64,000 bases of DNA from Microbacterium sp. W4I20 (GCF_030816505.1 NZ_JAUSYB010000001.1:2542001-2606000), one strand, 5' to 3'. Positions 46,023 through 56,546 are shown, numbered from the stretch's first letter. Notes: a model not told the origin generated them from the letters alone. Numbers and translations: made by a program.

Positions 46023-47658
46023 TCAGCGACCGGGCAGGAATCTCCGCACCAGGGAACCTGCGACCCTGAGCTCGGGGGCGCGCAGCAGGGCGAGGATGCC
46101 GAGGTACACGACGACCACGACGAGGCCGATGACCGCGGTGCCGATCGCGCCGAGCAGCTGGCCGGCCAGCATCCACCCGTCGATCCCTCCGCTGAGGAGA
46201 TAGACGCCCCAGCCGGCGAACCCTGCCGGGATCGCTGCGAGGGCGAAGCGGCCGATCGCCGCCATCCACGAGCCGATCTGCAGCCCACCGATCTTCCGGT
46301 GCAGCAGGAAGGCGGCCACGATCGTCTGCAGGATGCTGGCGATGGACTGCCCCAGTGCGACCGCGGCCGCCAGGAGACCGAGCGGGATGACGCCGGCCTC
46401 GAACAGAGCCCAGGAGGCGAGGGCCGTGGCCACGATCAGCGCGCACTGGAACATCGTGAACCAGAACGGCGTGCGCGTGTCGTCGTAGGCGTAGAAGGTG
46501 CGCTGCACGATGAAGAGGATCGTCAGCGGGACGAGTCCGAGGAGGTAGCAGAGCAGGACGACGGCCGCGGACTGCGCGGCCGCCTCGGCTGTCACGAACT
46601 CCGTGGCCTTCGAGAACACGCGCGACGCGGGAACAGCAGCGGCCGCGACGGCGGCGACGGCCGCCGCGATGAAGAAGAGAAGGGTGCGGATGCTGCGCGC
46701 GATGTCGGCTCGCACCTCGTCATGCCGTCCGGCAGCGGCGTGCTCGCTGATCTGCGTGAAGTAGGGCGTTCCGATCGACAGCACGATGACCGAATAGGGG
46801 AGCATGAAGATCAGCCAGGCGTTGCCGGTCACCGTGGCGGAGGCGTCGCTGCCGGCGGCCGCGCTGATGACGAATCCCTGCAGCACACCGGCCGCGAGAC
46901 TCGCGAACGCCATCAGGAATGTCCAGCCGGCGAGGCGGCCGACGTTGCCGAGCCCGACTCCGCGCCAGCGGAAGTCCGGCTTGAGGGCGAGACCTGTGGC
47001 GCCGCCAGAAGATCAGCAGCACGACGGCCTGGAGGGCGATCCCGAGCGTCGCCGTGCCGCCCAGCAGCGCGATCATCGACGGGGTCCATTCGGACGCGCG
47101 CGAAGGTACGGGGCCGAAGAGCGCGCCGAGTGCGAGGAACCCGGCGATCGAGACGATGTTGTTGACGACCGGCGCCCAGGTGAACGGTCCGAAGATGCGG
47201 CGTGCGTTCAGTGCTTCGCCGAGCAGGGCGTACAGACCGTAGAGGAGGATCTGCGGGAGGCACCAGTAGGCCAGGGCGGTCGCGAGTGCCAGGAGACCGG
47301 GCTTCGCCTGCCCGGCCACCAGCTGAACGAGCCAGGGCGCACACGCGGTGGCGAGGGCGGTGAGCACGACGAGCACCACGGTGCCGAGCGTGAAGAGCTT
47401 CGAGATGAAGGCGTTCCCGCCGTCGGTATCCACCGTCGCCTTCACGATCTGCGGCACGATCACCGCGGTGAGAATACCCACCGAGATGAGGGAGAAGACG
47501 CTGTTCGGAAGCTGATTCGCGTAGGTGAACGCGTCGGCGGCATCGGAGCCGATCGCCCCGAGGACCCCGACCAGCACGATGCTGCGCAGCAGTCCGGTGA
47601 CGCGCGAGACGAGCGTGCCGGCGCCGATGACGGCGCTCGCGCGCCCGAGGCTACTCAC
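46023..47658 (-). pseudogene. murJ: lipid II flippase MurJ, frameshifted
   Basis: A MurJ/MviN family flippase of about 545 residues split by one extra base. From the GTG at 47658 the product runs LGRASAVIGAGTLVSRVTGLLRSIV through ~7 helices to LIFWRR, then leaves frame at ~46996-47002 (plus strand TGTGGCGCC). The next frame continues exactly where expected: GLALKPDFRWRG, NVGRLAGWTFLMAFASLAAGVL and onward to the C-terminal helices. MurJ is essential in most bacteria, so a sequence error or a second flippase elsewhere is more likely than loss. The start overlaps the stop of the DUF6049 gene. Confidence 0.85.
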
Positions 47659-49849
47659 CTCGTCCGTCCTTCGGCTCGAATGCCTCCGGTGCGAGCGCTG
47701 CTCTGATCGCCTCTGCTTCGGCCGCGTCGTGATCGGATCCGAGAGCGGCCGCCTCGGCCGCCTCGCGGCGTCGGCGCAGCACCGTGCGGACGACACCGAG
47801 ACCGATGAGCAGCACGATGAGGGTGCCGAGGATGGTGAGCCCAATGGCCTCCCAGTCGGCGCGCACGGCCACCCGGAGGGTCTGATCGTCTTGGATCAGC
47901 ACACCGGTCGGGCTGTGCAGGCCGAGTCGCAGGTCGACTTCGCCGCTGCCGACGCGAGCCGATACCGGCACCTTGACGATGATCGTGGTGTTCGCCTGCA
48001 CCACCGTGTCGACCAGCGGCTTCACGTCGAGCCGGGGGTCGGTGGGACGCACCGAGAGCTTCACGTTCACCGGCCAGGGCAGGTCGTTGCGCACCCGGAT
48101 CGGCAGATCGGTGTTGGCCGAGATCAGCTGGATCGTGCTCGAGGGCGGGATGCTCACTGCACCGAGCGTCTCGCGGGTCTGAGCCTGGTGGGCGAGGATG
48201 TTCTTCGCGCGGTCCTCCGGGGTCGTGCCGACGGCGAGGATGCGCAGGATCTGGATGCGCTCCCGGCTCAGCAGGTCCTGAGGCTCGGTGAGGATGCTCG
48301 CGAAGGCTCCGAGGGTCTGCTCATCGCTCAGGAGGCCGCTCAGCGGAGCGGCAGCCGGCGCCTCGGCGTCGACCGAGAGCTTCGCCGCCACGGGCTTCGT
48401 CGACCGCACGGCCGACAGCTCGAAACCGATCGAATCGGCCGCCGAGATCACTTCGCGCAGGGCGTCGGACGTCCGGTTCTCGTCGCGGTCGAGACCGATC
48501 AGCAGCGGCGCCCCCGGCGTTCTGCTCGATGCGAGGTACAGATGCGCGGCGGCCTCGTTGAGCAGCCGCTGGCGGGCGAACGGGTCGGACTCGGCCGCGG
48601 CATCGGACAGGGCAGCGGATGCTGCGGCATCGGTCACCAGCAGATCCTGGTCCGCGGTGGTCGCGTGAGCCGCGCTCCGACCCCCGACGGCTGTCGACGA
48701 GACGATGGTCGTCGTGCCCTCACCGAGGTAGCCCGCGAACGCGGCGAGGTTCTCGGCGGTGACATCGGTGCGAGGCCACAGCATGCGCGGAAGCGCACCC
48801 TCGATGTCGGTGAGGTCCTCATCGTCGGGGAGTGCGGGCGTCTCCGTGGCAGCGGGCGTGGGGTCGGCCGTGCCGTTCGGGTCCTCGGTCGGCTCGGTGG
48901 GTACGCGAGTCAACGGGAAGTTCGTCGGCTCCAGGAACGGGGAGAGTGTCGTCGGTCCCAGCAGCTCGGGCAACTGCGCCTGAGCCTGCACCGTGGCATC
49001 CGCGTCTCCGAACTGCAGCGCGAACCGGGTGTTCGGCAGGTCATCCAGACGCTCGAGCCACTCGGTGGCCTGCTCCGGTGCGGCCGATCCGAGCACGCGG
49101 ATCGCCGCAGGGATGGAGGGGTCGATGGCCAGTACGGCCGTGGTGCCGGCGACCCCGTCGAGTTGGGCGGTCAGCGCGCCTTCGGGCGAGGTGAGCGCGG
49201 TGAGCTCGTCGGCGGTGAGCAGCACGCCGTCCGCAGGTGTCGCCGTGATCGGTACGAGCACGCCGACCTGCGTGGTCCGTGCGGCGGTCACGACCAGCAC
49301 GCTCGTGGCCGTGGCGTCTCGGGCGACCGTCTCATCGGCTGAGGGGCCGCCGGTCGTCGCTCCCGTCAGTTCTGCGCGCAGCGGATAGACCCCCGGTGCG
49401 AGGGCGCCGAGAGTCTCCTCGGGCACATAGACCGTGGTGGTGGCGGATTCGCCGCCCTCGATGGACTCTGTGCTTTCGGAGCCGAGTGTCGTGAAGGTCC
49501 CCGGCGCCTCCTCGTCGTCGAGCCAGCTCGAGACCGCGGCCTCGTCGGCGAGCGGGGTGCGGCTGATCTGCACCTGGACGCGTCCGTCGGACAGCGGCGA
49601 GTCGGTGGCGTTCTGCACCGTCAGGATGGCCGACATCGATGCGCCGGGAGCGATCGTGCCGCGGAGCCCCGCGGACACGTGCAGCTCGACGGTCTTCCCG
49701 TCATCGTCCGCCGGCGGCGTCTCCTCTGCGGAGGCAACCGTGGGAACCCCGGAACCCGCGATGCTCAGCACGATCGCGAAAACGGCCGTTCGACGTACGA
49801 GCCGCTGCAGGCGCGCACGGAAGCCGGTTTCGGGGGGTTTCACGGACAT
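47651..49849 (-). CDS. DUF6049 family secreted/membrane protein
   Basis: A 732-residue envelope protein. A signal peptide (~1-42, ending TVASAEE) is followed by a large outer region with beta-rich and Ala-rich parts, a Pro/Thr linker (~310-335), a C-terminal Ig-like domain and one membrane helix (~680-702) before a charged tail. DUF6049 proteins sit upstream of murJ across actinobacteria and are thought to act in wall biology, but the role is not known. I chose the ATG at 49849 with GGAAGA upstream; the longer frame is spurious. Confidence 0.9.
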   Translation of the reverse strand: MSVKPPETGFRARLQRLVRRTAVFAIVLSIAGSGVPTVASAEETPPADDDGKTVELHVSAGLRGTIAPGASMSAILTVQNATDSPLSDGRVQVQISRTPLADEAAVSSWLDDEEAPGTFTTLGSESTESIEGGESATTTVYVPEETLGALAPGVYPLRAELTGATTGGPSADETVARDATATSVLVVTAARTTQVGVLVPITATPADGVLLTADELTALTSPEGALTAQLDGVAGTTAVLAIDPSIPAAIRVLGSAAPEQATEWLERLDDLPNTRFALQFGDADATVQAQAQLPELLGPTTLSPFLEPTNFPLTRVPTEPTEDPNGTADPTPAATETPALPDDEDLTDIEGALPRMLWPRTDVTAENLAAFAGYLGEGTTTIVSSTAVGGRSAAHATTADQDLLVTDAAASAALSDAAAESDPFARQRLLNEAAAHLYLASSRTPGAPLLIGLDRDENRTSDALREVISAADSIGFELSAVRSTKPVAAKLSVDAEAPAAAPLSGLLSDEQTLGAFASILTEPQDLLSRERIQILRILAVGTTPEDRAKNILAHQAQTRETLGAVSIPPSSTIQLISANTDLPIRVRNDLPWPVNVKLSVRPTDPRLDVKPLVDTVVQANTTIIVKVPVSARVGSGEVDLRLGLHSPTGVLIQDDQTLRVAVRADWEAIGLTILGTLIVLLIGLGVVRTVLRRRREAAEAAALGSDHDAAEAEAIRAALAPEAFEPKDGRGE

Positions 49850-49947
49850 GAAGGTCTTCCTCGAACGCCTCGGACCGAGGCTGCTCGTGAGTACTGACCT
49901 TGCGATTCTAGGAGGCGCAGGGAAGGAGAACCCTGAAGACGCGTAGA

Positions 49948-51564
49948 GTGACGGCCGTGTCCGACCACCCCGTACCCGTCCCCGACGCGCGGAACTGCGC
50001 TGCGCTCGCCGCCGACCTCGATGCGGCAGACCTCCGATCCGAGCCGCTGCGTCGGCTGTGGGGCGAAGAAGCCGATGATGCTCTGCCCCGCGGCATGCGG
50101 GAGCCGATCCTGCGCGCGATCTCCGGGGACTCCGGAGTTCTCGCGACACTCGGACGCCTTCTCGTGCTCGGGATGCCACAACCCCGGGCGGCGGTCGCCG
50201 ATGCCCTGCCGCGTCTCGGCGTCGACGGGCTCGTGGCTCTCGGGCTCGCCACCGACGACGGCACCGCTGTGACGCCGACCGCATTGCTGCGCCCGCAGTC
50301 GTTCGTCGATGCGGAGGGCGTCGGGGAGTGGTGGATCGCCAGCGACCTCGACGAGGTGGCGCTCGACGGCCCGCTGCCGGCCGACCACGTGCTCGGCGTC
50401 GGAGGTGCTTCGCGCACCCTCGCCGAGACGATCGTGCCGCGCGAGGTCGGTCGCGCACTCGACCTCGGCACGGGGTGCGGCATCCAGGCTCTTCTCGTCT
50501 CGCGCTGGGCGGGCACGGTGGTCGCGACCGACATCTCGGCCCGTGCTCTGGCGTTCGCCGAGGTGAACGCGCGCGTCAACGGCGTGGGGAACATCGAGTT
50601 CCGTCAGGGCAGCATGTTCGAGCCGGTGGAGGGGGAAGCGTTCGATCTGATCGTCTCGAACCCGCCGTTCGTCATCACCCCGCGGGTCGACGGCGTGCCC
50701 GCATACGAGTATCGCGACGGCGGGATGGTGGGGGATGCTCTCGTCGAGCAGTTCCTGCGTACCGCTCCAGCCCACCTCACGGTCGGCGGCATCGCCCAGC
50801 TGCTCGGCAACTGGGAGTCGCGCGCCGGGGTCACCGGGCTCGCCCGTGTGCAGGCCTGGGTTCCGGCGGACCTCGACCTGTGGGTGATCGAGCGCGAGGA
50901 GCTGACGCCCCTCGGCTATGCGGAGCTGTGGATCCGCGACGGCGGCACCACCCCGCGCGACCCGGGGTTCACTCCGCTCCTCACTGCCTGGCTCGACGAC
51001 TTCGCCGATCGCGGGGTCTCGTCGATCGGCTTCGGGTACGTGCTGCTGCGGCGCCCTTCGTCAGGCTCAGGGACCGGAGGGGTCGGTTCAGGGACCGGAG
51101 GGGACGGTTCAGGGACCGGAGGGGTCGGTTCAGGGCCCGGAGGGGACGGTTCAGGGACCGGCGACCGGACCGCACCGCTCCGTCGCATCGAGAAGGTGCC
51201 GCAGCCGGTGTCGAACGTCGGTGCGGCGCTGGGCACCGGACTGGCCGCCCACGACCTCCTGGCGGCGGGGCTGCCGGCGATCCTGCTCACCGCCCCCGAC
51301 GTCACCGAAGCGCGCCACCTGCTTCCCGGCAACGATGACCCGAGCGTGATCGAGTTGCGCCAGGGCGGCGGCTTCGCGCGCACGATGAACGTCGATCCCG
51401 CGCTCGCCGCATTCGTCGGGGCGTGCGACGGCGAGCTCACGGTCGGCCAGATCGCCGCGGCCCTCGCCGACCTCTTCGAGGTGCCGCTGCGTGAGCTGTG
51501 GGCGGAGCTCGAGCCGCGCATCCGCTCGTTGGTCTTCGATGGCCTTCTCGTGCCGGGGGAATAG
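49948..51564 (+). CDS. class I SAM-dependent methyltransferase with NPPF motif
   Basis: A 538-residue protein. A ~140-residue N-terminal helical domain precedes the Rossmann methyltransferase core with DLGTGCG at 172-178 and SNPPF at 237-241, the signature of N-methyltransferases acting on RNA bases or glutamine. A C-terminal ~120-residue domain follows a Gly/Ser-rich repeat insert at 373-408. The substrate is unknown; a PrmC- or RsmC-like target is possible. The start may be GTG 49948 or GTG 49957. Confidence 0.85.
   Translation: MTAVSDHPVPVPDARNCAALAADLDAADLRSEPLRRLWGEEADDALPRGMREPILRAISGDSGVLATLGRLLVLGMPQPRAAVADALPRLGVDGLVALGLATDDGTAVTPTALLRPQSFVDAEGVGEWWIASDLDEVALDGPLPADHVLGVGGASRTLAETIVPREVGRALDLGTGCGIQALLVSRWAGTVVATDISARALAFAEVNARVNGVGNIEFRQGSMFEPVEGEAFDLIVSNPPFVITPRVDGVPAYEYRDGGMVGDALVEQFLRTAPAHLTVGGIAQLLGNWESRAGVTGLARVQAWVPADLDLWVIEREELTPLGYAELWIRDGGTTPRDPGFTPLLTAWLDDFADRGVSSIGFGYVLLRRPSSGSGTGGVGSGTGGDGSGTGGVGSGPGGDGSGTGDRTAPLRRIEKVPQPVSNVGAALGTGLAAHDLLAAGLPAILLTAPDVTEARHLLPGNDDPSVIELRQGGGFARTMNVDPALAAFVGACDGELTVGQIAAALADLFEVPLRELWAELEPRIRSLVFDGLLVPGE
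51054..51170 (+). repeat. dispersed repeat expanded into a 21-bp tandem array inside the methyltransferase gene
   Basis: CCCTTCGTCAGGCTCAGGGACC (51054-51075) is a copy of the dispersed repeat. From 51067 its right half is followed by about five 21-bp units (TCAGGGACCGGAGGGGTCGGT and close variants), each coding for SGTGGVG or SGTGGDG in frame. Confidence 0.8.
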
Positions 51565-51592
51565 GCGCAGCATCCATGCGTTGGAATACATC

Positions 51593-52648
51593 ATGAAGGC
51601 TTTCGGATTCCTCTCCTTCGGGCACTACGCAGATGTGCCCGGCTCGTCGACCCGCACGGCGGGGGACATGCTGAAGCAGACGATCGAGATCGCGGAGGGT
51701 GCCGACGAGATCGGCGTCAACGGCGCCTCGGTGCGCGTGCATCACTGGGCACGCCAGGCCGCGTCCCCGATGCCGCTGCTGTCGGCGATGGCTGCGCGCA
51801 CGAAGCGCATCGAGGTGGGCACCGGCGTGATCGACATGCGCTACGAGAACCCGCTGCAGTTCGCCGAGGAGGCCGCCGCGCTGGACTACATCGCCGACGG
51901 ACGCATCGCGCTCGGCGTGAGCCGCGGTTCACCCGAGACGGCGCTGCGCGGCTACGAGACCTTCGGCTACGTCGACGAGGAGGACCCGGAGCGCGGCAGC
52001 GTGCTGGCCCGAGAGAAGTTCGACATCTTCCTGCGCGCGATCGAGGGCGAGCGTCTGGCCCCCGGCGACCCGCGCATGGTGGGCGAAGGCCGGTACCTCG
52101 CGATCGAGCCGCAGTCACCGACACTCCGCGATCACATCTGGTGGGGATCGGGGTCGCGCGCGACCGCCGAGGAGACCGGACGCAAGGGACTCAACCTGAT
52201 GAGCTCGACGCTCATCACCGAGGCGACCGGACAGCCTTTCCACCAGCTGCAGCGCGAGCAGATCGATCTGTTCCGCGGCGCCTACAAGGAGGCGGGCCAC
52301 ACCGGCACGCCGCGCGTCTCGGTCAGCCGCAGCGTCTTCCCGCTGATCTCCGACATGGACCGGGCCTACTTCGGGCTGCGCAGCGAGGAGAACGGCGACC
52401 AGATCGGCATCATCGACGGGTTCCGTTCCACGTTCGGCAAGACCTACGCCGCCGAGCCCGACGTGCTGATCGAACAGCTGAAGCAGGATGAGGCCGTGAT
52501 GTCGGCCGACACCCTGCTGCTCACCATTCCGAACCAGCTCGGACCCGCGTACAACCTGCACGTCCTGGAGTCCTTCGCGACCCACGTCGCGCCGGCGCTC
52601 GGGTGGAAGCCGAACACGGAAGGCCCCGTTCAGGGGTCCGCGATCTGA
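51593..52648 (+). CDS. LLM-class flavin-dependent oxidoreductase
   Basis: A 351-residue luciferase-like TIM-barrel monooxygenase. It begins MKAFGFLSFGHYADVPG and shows RTKRIEVGTGVIDM-type strand, DYIADGRIALGVSRG and WWGSGSRATAEETG. It probably uses FMN or F420; the substrate is unknown. It lies 28 bp after the methyltransferase gene. Confidence 0.88.
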   Translation: MKAFGFLSFGHYADVPGSSTRTAGDMLKQTIEIAEGADEIGVNGASVRVHHWARQAASPMPLLSAMAARTKRIEVGTGVIDMRYENPLQFAEEAAALDYIADGRIALGVSRGSPETALRGYETFGYVDEEDPERGSVLAREKFDIFLRAIEGERLAPGDPRMVGEGRYLAIEPQSPTLRDHIWWGSGSRATAEETGRKGLNLMSSTLITEATGQPFHQLQREQIDLFRGAYKEAGHTGTPRVSVSRSVFPLISDMDRAYFGLRSEENGDQIGIIDGFRSTFGKTYAAEPDVLIEQLKQDEAVMSADTLLLTIPNQLGPAYNLHVLESFATHVAPALGWKPNTEGPVQGSAI

Positions 52649-52696
52649 GCCGAAGGTCCTCTTCACCGGCATCCGATATACCGGTACTCTGACCGC

Positions 52697-54643
52697 ATGC
52701 GTGCGCCTCGGAGCGGAATCCTCGCGGGAATGATCGTCCTCGTCGTCGTGCTCGTCGGCGCCGTGCCGGCGGCTGCGGCGACGGTGAACTCGTGGGCCAC
52801 TTGGCAGCCCCTGGCCGGCGCGGGCGGGGCGTACACGACGACGGTCCAGGTGGCCGCGCAGCCGGCCGTCACCGCGACGATGACCAGCGATTCCCGTGGC
52901 GGCGGGCCCGCTGTGATCACCGGTGCCTCGACCTGGCTGTCGGAGGGCACCCCGATCGGCGCGAAGTACGGTTCGAGCCGCGACCAGCCCTACCTGAACC
53001 TGCGACCGAAGGCCGACAACGCCACCAGCCCTTCCACGACGACCTACTCGTTCGCCGACCCCACGCCCTCGTCGGGGTGGGCCTTCGCCCTCGGCGACAT
53101 CGATGCGGATGCCGTGCGCATCCAGGCCATCGGTCCCGACGGGCAGGCGCTCGACGCGACGGAGCTCGGCTTCCAGGGCGGCTTCAACTACTGCGCCCCG
53201 GGTGTCGCCGGCAAGCCGTCGTGCACCGGCGTCGCCACCGACGTGCCGGGCTGGGATCCCGCGACCCTGACCCTCACCGGGAACGCGGCCGCCGCGGACA
53301 CGAGCGGATCCGCCGCCTGGTTCGAGCCGGCCGCGCCGATCAGTTCGCTCACCTTCTTCTTCACCCGCCGGGCCGGGTTCCCCGTCTACCAGACCTGGTT
53401 CGTCTCGCAGGCCCGCGACATCACCGGCTCGGTGGTCGACGTCGTGGACGGACCGCTGACCGGCGTCGGGCTCACGCTCGTCGACGGCAATGGCACGGTC
53501 GTCGGCACGACGACCACCGCCGCCGACGGCTCGTACTCCTTCCCGGGTTACGTCGCGACCGACGGCTACGTCGTGCGGGTCGCCCCGCCGACCGGCAAGA
53601 TCTCGACCGGCGCGACCAGCGTCGCGGTCGATCTGACGACCGCCGACGCGGTCGCCGACTTCACGGTGCGCGACATCGTCCCGGTGGCCGTCTCCGGGCG
53701 GGTGCTCGATGACGACGGCGACCCCGTGCCCGGCGTCACCGTGACGATCGACGGACAGACGACCACGACGGATGCCGCCGGCGACTACCTCTTCGACTCG
53801 ATCCCGGTCGGCACCCACACGGCCATGATCACCGCGCCTTCGGGCTACACGATCACCTCGACCCCGCCCGACTTCACGATCCCGGCGGGCAGTGAGGATC
53901 CGATCGAGAACGTCGACTTCGTGGTCGCCGAGAGTCCGACGCTGAGCGGCTCGGTCACCTCGAACGGCTCCGGCATCCCGGGAGTCACCGTCACCGCCAC
54001 TGGGCCGGGCGGACCGATCACCGCCGTCACGAACGGCAATGGCGACTACTCGTTCCCGCGGCTGCCGGCCGGAGACTACGACATCACCATCACGGCTCCT
54101 CCCGGCTACGTCGCCGCGGGTCCGCTCACCCGGCAGGAGCAGGTCGCAGCGGATGACGTCGCCGACGTCGACTTCGCCCTCGCGCGGCTGGGGGCCTTCG
54201 ACGGCACGGTGCGCACCGACGACGGAGACCCGATCGCCGGGGTCGTCGTGCAGGTCGACGGACCAGGAGGCACGCAGCAGCTGACCTCCGACGCCGATGG
54301 AGCCTTCGGGCTCGGAGCACTGCCGCCCGGCACCTACACGCTGACCGTCGTGCCGCCGAGCGGCAGCCTGGTCGTGGGAGCCGCGACCAGGACCGTCGTG
54401 ATCACCGCCGCCGGTGAGTCGGTGGTCGAGCAGGACTTCGCGCTCGCCGCCGCCGTCGTCGTTCCGCCGGACCCCGACCCTGATCCCGATCCCGATCCGG
54501 ACCCGCCGGTCGGCGGCGGAGGCACACTGCCGGGTACCGGGCTCGGTCCGGAGACGCTCGCCTGGGCCGCGGGCGGTGCGGCCGTGCTCGTCGTCGGCGC
54601 GACCCTGCTGATCGTCGCCCGCCGGCGCGCGCCGAAGGAGTAG
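52697..54643 (+). CDS. LPXTG-anchored surface protein with carboxypeptidase-regulatory/SdrD-like repeats
   Basis: A 648-residue surface protein. A signal peptide (~1-30, AAAAT) leads to a ~200-residue N-terminal domain, then four or so Cna-B/SdrD-like or carboxypeptidase-regulatory beta repeats, each with GVTVT(I/A)xG, TDAAGDYLF or NGNGDYSFP and GTYTLTV-type turns. A Pro/Asp linker precedes the sorting signal LPGTG (611-615), a hydrophobic helix and the RRRAPKE tail. It is a probable adhesin or wall-stalk protein attached by a sortase, possibly the class E enzyme at 12,678. Confidence 0.9.
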   Translation: MRAPRSGILAGMIVLVVVLVGAVPAAAATVNSWATWQPLAGAGGAYTTTVQVAAQPAVTATMTSDSRGGGPAVITGASTWLSEGTPIGAKYGSSRDQPYLNLRPKADNATSPSTTTYSFADPTPSSGWAFALGDIDADAVRIQAIGPDGQALDATELGFQGGFNYCAPGVAGKPSCTGVATDVPGWDPATLTLTGNAAAADTSGSAAWFEPAAPISSLTFFFTRRAGFPVYQTWFVSQARDITGSVVDVVDGPLTGVGLTLVDGNGTVVGTTTTAADGSYSFPGYVATDGYVVRVAPPTGKISTGATSVAVDLTTADAVADFTVRDIVPVAVSGRVLDDDGDPVPGVTVTIDGQTTTTDAAGDYLFDSIPVGTHTAMITAPSGYTITSTPPDFTIPAGSEDPIENVDFVVAESPTLSGSVTSNGSGIPGVTVTATGPGGPITAVTNGNGDYSFPRLPAGDYDITITAPPGYVAAGPLTRQEQVAADDVADVDFALARLGAFDGTVRTDDGDPIAGVVVQVDGPGGTQQLTSDADGAFGLGALPPGTYTLTVVPPSGSLVVGAATRTVVITAAGESVVEQDFALAAAVVVPPDPDPDPDPDPDPPVGGGGTLPGTGLGPETLAWAAGGAAVLVVGATLLIVARRRAPKE

Positions 54644-54671
54644 GACCGGGAGCGCTCGTCGAAGGAGTGAG

Positions 54672-56426
54672 TCACCCCTTCGACGGGCCGAACAACCCTT
54701 CGCCGTGCTCGTGCAGCAGCCGATACGCGTCGGCGAACGTCTCGGGCTCGGGTTCGCCGGGCTTGCCGTAGCGGGCGATGAGCAGACCCAGGAGGCCGCG
54801 TGCCGGCGGTGTCAGCGGCTTCAAGCGAGCGGCATCCCCGGGGTGGGGTGCAGCCTGCTCGGGATTCGGGGGCGTGTAGGCCGGTGTGGTGACGGGCCAG
54901 TCGGACGGATGCCGCGGCTGGTCGAGGTTCACGACGTTCATCAGCGTGTTGGCGGACTGGTCGCGGTCGTTCAGCGGCTCGAGTCCGTGCAGGCGCGACA
55001 GCGTCGCGGTCACCGATCCGTGGTGCATCTCGTCGTGGATGATCGTTCCGCGCCTCGTGTAGGCCGACACGGCGATGGCGGGCACGCGGCATCCGAGCCT
55101 GTCGAAGGTGAACCCCATCTCGCCAGCGCCGCTGTCGGGCGTCGGTCTCGTCGCGGCGGGAGGCGGCACATGGTCGTAGCATCCGCCGTGCTCGTCGAAG
55201 GTGATGAGCAGCAGGGTGTTCACGGCATTCGACCCGTCAGGAGTGGCGCTCGTGCGCACCGCTTCGTAGATGTCGTGGATCAGCCGGTCGCCCGCGCGGA
55301 CGTCGGACACCGCGCTGTCGAAGATCTCCTCGCTGTTATCGGCGCTCTCGCGCACGGCCCCGAACGGCGGATGGAAGTCGTTGTGGTCGTAGACCATCCG
55401 CGGCTCGATGAACGCGTACGCCGGGAGCGTGCCTGCCTTCGCCTCGGCGTAGAAGTCCTCCATGGTGCCGAAGTGCTCGGTGCGCCAGTACTTCTCGAGC
55501 ACTGCTGCATGCAGCATCCCGGTGAACGAGACGAGTTGAAGCTTGTCGAGGTAGATCTTCCAGCTGAGCTTCTTGTCTTCGAGTCGGTTGAAGACGGTCG
55601 GTGCGGCAGGGGCGTCGAGCCATTTTCGGTAGCCGTCGCCACCCTGATTCGTCACGAAGCCGTGCGAGGTCGACGCGTGGAAGAAGGAGCGGTTGCAGAA
55701 CGTCTGTGACGGCACCCCCGCATACCAGTGGTCGAACACCGCGAACTCGGCGGCGAGCGTCGACAGCACCGGCAGCATGTCGGGCGAGAACGAGCCCATG
55801 ATGTGCCGTGCCTCCTCCGTCGACGGCGGGGCGCCCCGGCGCAGACGGCGGAAGTTGATGATGTAGTCCTCGAGGAACCCCGACATCGTCGCCTTCTCGC
55901 CGTGGACCGGGGCGTTGAAAGGGGACGTCATCTGGTCGACGAAGAGGTCGGCGTTGGTCTTCGGATCCACCGTGCCGAAGATCTGCGTGTTCACGTGCGG
56001 GTACTCCTCGCCCGGATCCGGGTCGGGGAGGCTCATGATGCGGTCGGTGTCGCCCTGGTAGATGTGAGCGTCCACGACCGTGCCGTCGGATGCCGTATTG
56101 CTGTGGTCGCCGAAGGCCAGGCCGTCGAAGGTCTCGCCCTCGGGCAGAGTGTCCTTCGAGTACAGGTAGCCGAGCAGGTTGTCGAAGGAGCGGTTCTCGC
56201 CCATCACCACGACGACGTGGTCGAAGCCCGGCTCGCTGCGCGGAGTGAGCGCGGCGAACGGATCAGCATCCGTCGCGAATCCGTCACGCGCACCCGCCGC
56301 GATCGTCGCGCCGATCGCGGCACCGCCCGCTCCGCCCACCACCGCGCCGGCCAACGCGGCGCCACCCATCTTGAGAAAACCTCGGCGGGACGTGTCGGGA
56401 ATGGAAGGAGCGTCGTCGTCGGCCAC
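54672..56426 (-). CDS. Tat-exported phosphoesterase (phospholipase C / acid phosphatase family)
   Basis: A 584-residue phosphoesterase family enzyme. The N-terminus carries a twin-arginine signal, SRRGFLKMGGAALAG, with an Ala-rich helix. The catalytic domain shows VVMGENRSFDNLLGYL near the start, ASTSHGFVTNQGG, and LLITFDEHGGCYDHVPPP with metal-binding Asp/His residues. It likely hydrolyses phospholipids or phosphate esters outside the cell. I chose the GTG at 56426, since the upstream extension lacks a Tat context. Confidence 0.88.
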   Translation of the reverse strand: MADDDAPSIPDTSRRGFLKMGGAALAGAVVGGAGGAAIGATIAAGARDGFATDADPFAALTPRSEPGFDHVVVVMGENRSFDNLLGYLYSKDTLPEGETFDGLAFGDHSNTASDGTVVDAHIYQGDTDRIMSLPDPDPGEEYPHVNTQIFGTVDPKTNADLFVDQMTSPFNAPVHGEKATMSGFLEDYIINFRRLRRGAPPSTEEARHIMGSFSPDMLPVLSTLAAEFAVFDHWYAGVPSQTFCNRSFFHASTSHGFVTNQGGDGYRKWLDAPAAPTVFNRLEDKKLSWKIYLDKLQLVSFTGMLHAAVLEKYWRTEHFGTMEDFYAEAKAGTLPAYAFIEPRMVYDHNDFHPPFGAVRESADNSEEIFDSAVSDVRAGDRLIHDIYEAVRTSATPDGSNAVNTLLLITFDEHGGCYDHVPPPAATRPTPDSGAGEMGFTFDRLGCRVPAIAVSAYTRRGTIIHDEMHHGSVTATLSRLHGLEPLNDRDQSANTLMNVVNLDQPRHPSDWPVTTPAYTPPNPEQAAPHPGDAARLKPLTPPARGLLGLLIARYGKPGEPEPETFADAYRLLHEHGEGLFGPSKG

Positions 56427-56546
56427 GAGGCCGATCCTACGACTGCGGTCGTCCTGGAGCGACTGGGTTGAGGGACAGCAGAGGCTTGCGTCGATGTCGC
56501 TGCCTCCGCCTATCATTTCTCACGACCCACCGATGGGGGAGCCACC

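Noticed and set aside
51067..51170. 21-bp repeats considered as iterons or a CRISPR array
   Set aside because: They are contiguous, coding and derived from a dispersed repeat; there are no unique spacers.
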